A program made the translations under genes and the position numbers. From the NCBI GenBank assembly GCA_009846005.1, contig VXYL01000054.1:33401-97400 (forward strand): a stretch of 64,000 bases of DNA, in the 5' to 3' direction. Numbering within the stretch: position 1 is the first letter of the stretch; each line of letters begins with the position of its first letter. Source of the stretch: Gammaproteobacteria bacterium. Lineage in GTDB: Bacteria > Pseudomonadota > Gammaproteobacteria > Pseudomonadales > Azotimanducaceae. The notes beneath the pieces were generated by a model. That model was given only the letters and a program-made list of their open reading frames with translations. It was not told the origin of the DNA and made no database searches. Shown here in pieces: positions 60,907 through 64,000 of the stretch.

Positions 60907-61662
60907 TTAGGGCCGCGTCCCGTGGATGTCGTAGGGGAACATCGCGGGATCCGCGCCATGCGATGCAGCGAGACGGCGCATCCACTCCCTGTCGTCATCG
61001 ACTCGGACGTCGTAAGAGGTGTCCTCGGTCGACGAGAGCCCTGTCAGGTAGCGCAAGGCATCGACGGACGGCGGACTGCCCGCGAACAGGAGTACGGCCA
61101 CTGCGACGAGGAAGTGTCGTTCGTCGACGGCGTCGCCGTGCAACTCGGCTTCGGCTCTTGCCAACTCCAGCAGTTCGCCCGTGTAGATTTCGTCCACCGA
61201 CTCGAGGGGACACTCGGCGACCGGGTTGTCGTTGCGCCGCGCGCCACGCGCTCGTTCGCCTCTCGCCATCCATGCTTCGTGACGGTTGGCGCCGAACGTC
61301 ACCTCGGCGTTCATGCCCAGAATCTCGACGGTGTCTTCCCGCACCTCCCGCGCGTCGAGCCCCAGCATCTCGAGCCATCCGGATACTGGCGGGCCGAGAT
61401 CGAGGAAAGCAAGTGCGATGTGGAAATGGTCGCAGCGGGTGTCTCCGCGGTTCCGCGCCTCGGCCTCCGCCTTGGTGAGCAATGAGACGAGCCAAGGATG
61501 GCCCTCGACCCAATCCGGCCACAGGCCTGGTTGCAGTTGGTTGGTTGTGTTGGTCATTTCGTAGTCCTCGGTATGGAAGTACCGACGAGCCGACGAATAG
61601 GACTCACCCGTCTTGCGCATGCGTGCGCGTACCAGTCGTTTGAGGGAATTGCGCGCGGTCAT
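60907..61662 (-). CDS. Stand-alone double Clp-N-domain protein
   Basis: 251 residues from the ATG at 61662. The N-terminus (MTARNSLKRLVRARMRKTGE) carries the RARMxKTGESYSSARR motif found at the start of several small bacterial proteins. Two copies of the ClpA/ClpB N-domain repeat follow: SLLTKAEAEARNRGDTRCDH with HIALAFLDLG, and ELLELARAEAELHGDAVDER with HFLVAVAVLL. No AAA+ ATPase module follows, so it resembles ClpC adaptor-binding or Clp-N-only proteins that act as adaptors or substrate traps. An internal ATG (61557) could give a shorter form starting at MTNTTNQLQPG. The function is inferred only from domain content. Confidence 0.7.
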   Translation of the reverse strand: MTARNSLKRLVRARMRKTGESYSSARRYFHTEDYEMTNTTNQLQPGLWPDWVEGHPWLVSLLTKAEAEARNRGDTRCDHFHIALAFLDLGPPVSGWLEMLGLDAREVREDTVEILGMNAEVTFGANRHEAWMARGERARGARRNDNPVAECPLESVDEIYTGELLELARAEAELHGDAVDERHFLVAVAVLLFAGSPPSVDALRYLTGLSSTEDTSYDVRVDDDREWMRRLAASHGADPAMFPYDIHGTRP

Positions 61663-61690
61663 CGGTCTACCCAATCAGCCCCGGGTCCGA

Positions 61691-61782
61691 CTTCCCCAGC
61701 AAGCCCGCCAGGGCGGGTTTACGATGACGCTTCGAGGACACACGCCCCCTTTACCTCCTTTTACTCGGCCTTGCTGGGGAAG
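61691..61782. repeat. 92-bp element with 13-bp perfect terminal inverted repeats
   Basis: CTTCCCCAGCAAG (61691-61703) and its reverse complement CTTGCTGGGGAAG (61770-61782) bound a 66-bp core. Inside, next to the left end, CCCGCC-A-GGCGGG (about 61704-61717) forms another hairpin. There is no coding potential. This is the general shape of a miniature inverted-repeat element. It sits in the 204-bp gap between the Clp-N gene and the glycosidase-like gene. Confidence 0.7.
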
Positions 61783-61866
61783 GCCGGACGAGGTCAGGCG
61801 CGAAGCACGCTCGACCCGTACCATAGCAGACCTGATGAACTTCCGCGCCAGCGACTTCGGACAAAG

Positions 61867-63444
61867 ATGACGACTTCCTACAACGGTATCGCGTTACCTG
61901 GCGAGTGGCCGCCTAGTGACATCGGCGTCGGCGACGATCCGTTGCCGGTTCCCTACCTGTCGAGTCCGCCGGCGGTCATTCCCGTGGATGTGGGCCGGCA
62001 GTTGTTCGTCGACGATTTCCTGATCGAGTCCACGACGCTAGAACGCGTCTACCACGCCGCCAAGGTCCACGACGCCGCGCCGGTGCTCTCGCCGGAGACC
62101 GAGTTGGAACTGAACCGCGGCCAATGCCCCGTCGCGGCGCCGTTCAACGACGGCGCCTGGTACGACCCGGCGGACGGCACCTTCAAGCTCTTCTACATGG
62201 CCGGTTGGTACGACGGCGCGGCAATGGCTATGAGCGACGACGGCATCAACTGGCGGCGCCCGAAACTAGACGCCGTCCCGGGCACGAATGCCGTGATCCC
62301 CCGCCCGCCGGATCATCTTCGAGACGGCGCGATGGTCTGGCTGGACCACGACGCCGCACCGGAAGAACGCTTCAAGATGTTCGTCTATTGGCGCTGGATC
62401 GGGCATCGCCAGGGCGGCAAGGTCTACACCTCGCCAGACGGTATTCGCTGGGCGGAACGCGGGATGACCTCGCCCAGCGGCGACAACACCACGTTTTTCT
62501 ACAACCCGTTTCGGCGCAAGTTCGTGTTCAGCATCCGCCACAAATGGCAACGGCGCGCCCGGTCGTACCACGAACACGACGACTTTCTGCGCGTGTCCCC
62601 CTGGCGCGATGACGACCCCGTTCGTTGGGCTCGCACCGACCGCCTCGACCGGCCGGACCCGCTTGTCGGCATTGCGCCGCAACTCTACGACCTCAATGCC
62701 GTGGCCTACGAGAGTCTCATGCTCGGTGCGTTCGCGATCTTCCACGGGCCCGAGAACGACCGCGCCGCCGAGTTGGGCCGCCCGAAAATCAACGACCTGC
62801 AGCTAGCCTACAGCCGCGACGGGTTCCATTGGCATCGGCCCCACCGGGAAGCCTTTATCGGCGCTAGCCGCCGGTGGGGAAGCTGGAACTACGGCTATAT
62901 CCACGCGTCGGGCGGTGTCTGCCTAGTGGTTGGCGACGAACTGTGGTTCTACTACGGCGCGTTTTCCGGTCAGGGCTCCGTTTTCAAGCCCGGTGAATCT
63001 GGGGACTACCCCCACGACAACGCCATGTACGCCGGCGGCCACACGGGTCTTGCGACCCTGCGTCGCGACGGCTTCGCGTCCATGGAAACGGACGGGGAGG
63101 GCGAATTGGTGACGCGACCCCTCAAGTTTTCGGGCAAGTGTCTGTTCGTGAACATCGATGCGCCAGGCGGCGAACTGCGGGTCGAGGTGACCGATCAGCG
63201 CGGCAACGTCATCGAACCGTTTTCGCTCGCCAATTGCCGACCGGTGCGTGCCGACAGCACGCGCGAACGCGTGGCGTGGAATGGCGGTGAATTGGCGACG
63301 TTGGCAGGCCGTGAGGTCCGGTTCCGTTTCCACCTGCGCCGCGGCAGGTTGTACGCGTTCTGGGTGAGTCCGTCGGATCGCGGCGTCAGCCGGGGTTTCG
63401 TCGCCGCCGGCGGCCCGGGCTTTTCGGGCCCGGTGGACGAGTGA
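61867..63444 (+). CDS. Glycosyl-hydrolase-like five-bladed beta-propeller protein (GH32/43-like)
   Basis: 525 residues from the ATG at 61867 (no signal peptide). The N-terminal segment PVDVGRQLFVDDFLIESTTL is a hallmark of a family abundant in Planctomycetes and some Proteobacteria. Propeller blades with the SDDGINW/SPDGIRW/SRDGFHW pattern (AMAMSDDGINWRRP; KVYTSPDGIRWAER; QLAYSRDGFHWHRP) resemble sialidase- and GH43-type Asp-box-like strands. A C-terminal beta-sandwich (about 420-525; KCLFVNIDAPGGELRVEVTD) follows. Catalytic residues cannot be identified with certainty. A partial GH29 fucosidase lies just beyond, suggesting a glycan-degrading region. Confidence 0.75.
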   Translation: MTTSYNGIALPGEWPPSDIGVGDDPLPVPYLSSPPAVIPVDVGRQLFVDDFLIESTTLERVYHAAKVHDAAPVLSPETELELNRGQCPVAAPFNDGAWYDPADGTFKLFYMAGWYDGAAMAMSDDGINWRRPKLDAVPGTNAVIPRPPDHLRDGAMVWLDHDAAPEERFKMFVYWRWIGHRQGGKVYTSPDGIRWAERGMTSPSGDNTTFFYNPFRRKFVFSIRHKWQRRARSYHEHDDFLRVSPWRDDDPVRWARTDRLDRPDPLVGIAPQLYDLNAVAYESLMLGAFAIFHGPENDRAAELGRPKINDLQLAYSRDGFHWHRPHREAFIGASRRWGSWNYGYIHASGGVCLVVGDELWFYYGAFSGQGSVFKPGESGDYPHDNAMYAGGHTGLATLRRDGFASMETDGEGELVTRPLKFSGKCLFVNIDAPGGELRVEVTDQRGNVIEPFSLANCRPVRADSTRERVAWNGGELATLAGREVRFRFHLRRGRLYAFWVSPSDRGVSRGFVAAGGPGFSGPVDE

Positions 63445-63508
63445 TTAGCGGACCGGCTTTGGGGGCGCTCGCATGGCCAAATCCATAACCCGTTGAATCG
63501 CTTGGCTC

Positions 63509-63590
63509 GTAGGGGCGACCCTTGTGGTCGCCCGCGCCGGGCATGCTGGCTTGCTGAACAACGGGACGGGACAAGCCCGTCCCCTACGGT
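63509..63590. repeat. REP-like hairpin-pair repeat, best-preserved copy
   Basis: Hairpin 1: GGGCGACC-CTTGT-GGTCGCCC. Hairpin 2: GGGACGGG-ACAAG-CCCGTCCC. The two loops are reverse complements of each other, so the element is palindromic as a whole, starting CGTAGGGG and ending CCCCTACG. Other copies or halves lie at 19-95, 45504-45521, 47548-47568 and 52030-52105. It lies in the 173-bp gap between two convergent genes. Confidence 0.8.
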
Positions 63591-63617
63591 CCGTGGCCCC
63601 GGTCGTGCTGTGGGGAG

Positions 63618-64000
63618 CTAGAAAGGGTCTTTTCTCTCGATCCGGTAGACGTAGGCCAAGTCGCAGGGCTTGTCCTTCGGCCTTTGGATCTCGAGGCCGT
63701 TCTCGCCGAGGCTCCACGTCAGTTGTTCGTCGGACCCCAACATGGTCACGGACTGGATCTCGCCTGCGTTCAATCGCCGCAGCGATTTGATGGTGGAAAT
63801 CTCTTCGGGCCAGCCTAGGCAGGTGGCGTAGATGCAACTGTCGGTGCAGGTGAAACGGTAGTCCTCCGCCGTGTATTCCACCTCGTGGCGTTCGCTGAAC
63901 ATGCCGCTCTCGGTCATTTCCGTCGGACCCTCGCCGGACGCGACCCACGGCGTCGTGCCGTAGATCGCCTCGCCGTTGACCTTCAGCCAGTTCCCCATGG
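63618..64000 (-). CDS. Alpha-L-fucosidase (GH29), C-terminal part, cut by window edge
   Basis: The visible C-terminal 128 residues begin MGNWLKVNGEAIYGTTPW, the sequence that in GH29 fucosidases immediately follows the catalytic TIM barrel; the 5' part lies beyond position 64000. The rest is the beta-sandwich domain (YRFTCTDSCIYATCLGWPE; EIQSVTMLGSDEQLTWSLGE; GLEIQRPKD). Family members are usually exported and remove alpha-L-fucose from glycans. The catalytic nucleophile and acid/base residues are not in the window. It is convergent with the propeller protein gene. Confidence 0.85.
   Translation of the reverse strand, partial: MGNWLKVNGEAIYGTTPWVASGEGPTEMTESGMFSERHEVEYTAEDYRFTCTDSCIYATCLGWPEEISTIKSLRRLNAGEIQSVTMLGSDEQLTWSLGENGLEIQRPKDKPCDLAYVYRIERKDPF

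Overview
The window comes from a high-GC gammaproteobacterial chromosome. The best evidence is the stretch pyrG-kdsA-eno-ftsB-pcm-nlpD-like-fdxA-mutS-recA-recX-alaS-lysC-csrA (34.1-52.0 kb), which is the order known from Pseudomonas-type genomes, plus FabY, SirB1 and a Pseudomonas-like hut pathway. GTG/TTG starts and 4-bp GTGA/ATGA overlaps are frequent, as in other GC-rich genomes. No species can be named. Several dispersed palindromic repeats, a DUF222 fragment and a Uma2 protein suggest an uncultured, repeat-rich lineage.

Layout. 0-12 kb: a mixed metabolic region with an APH-like phosphotransferase, a truncated DUF222 gene, arsC, an MFS transporter broken by a 28-bp tandem duplication, a DUF4038 glycosidase, an LLM oxidoreductase, an NHL propeller coupled to a glutaminyl cyclase, DAHP synthase, release factor 3 and SirB1. 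12-21 kb: a fatty-acid block (moaB-thiolase-fabY on the minus strand) divergent from a 1620-residue single-chain biotin-dependent carboxylase. 21-34 kb: serine hydrolase, Uma2, hisH-hisF-quinone oxidoreductase, an M14 peptidase behind a TonB-dependent receptor, then metY-alpha/beta hydrolase-serine hydrolase, and a CCDC90-like coiled-coil protein. 34-52 kb: the conserved housekeeping backbone; ispD, ispF, truD, surE and rpoS, which often sit in it, are absent, and a DUF368 polyprenyl-phosphate transporter lies between pcm and the nlpD-like gene. 52-60 kb: a histidine-degradation cluster arranged divergently, hutU-hutI on the minus strand and hutF-hutH-hutG on the plus strand (five-enzyme route through formimidoylglutamate deiminase). 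60-64 kb: an unknown membrane protein, a double Clp-N-domain protein, a sugar-hydrolase-like beta-propeller and the C-terminal end of a GH29 alpha-L-fucosidase cut by the window edge.

Regulation visible in the sequence: a LexA box inside a well-formed recA promoter; a csrA leader with two hairpins presenting GGA in their loops, predicting CsrA autoregulation; a candidate palindromic operator between hutI and hutF; and good promoters before fdxA and the DUF222 fragment. recA is flanked by two inverted copies of a roughly 150-bp repeat, one of which supplies the start of recX. A second hairpin-pair repeat family occurs near positions 19, 45504, 47548, 52030 and 63509.

Most novel candidates: the carboxylase with AccA-like, helical, AccD-like, biotin carboxylase and carrier parts in one chain and an EAFKI site in place of EAMKM; the stand-alone double Clp-N protein; and the inverted repeats around recA. 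No tRNA, rRNA, CRISPR array, prophage or complete insertion sequence was found.
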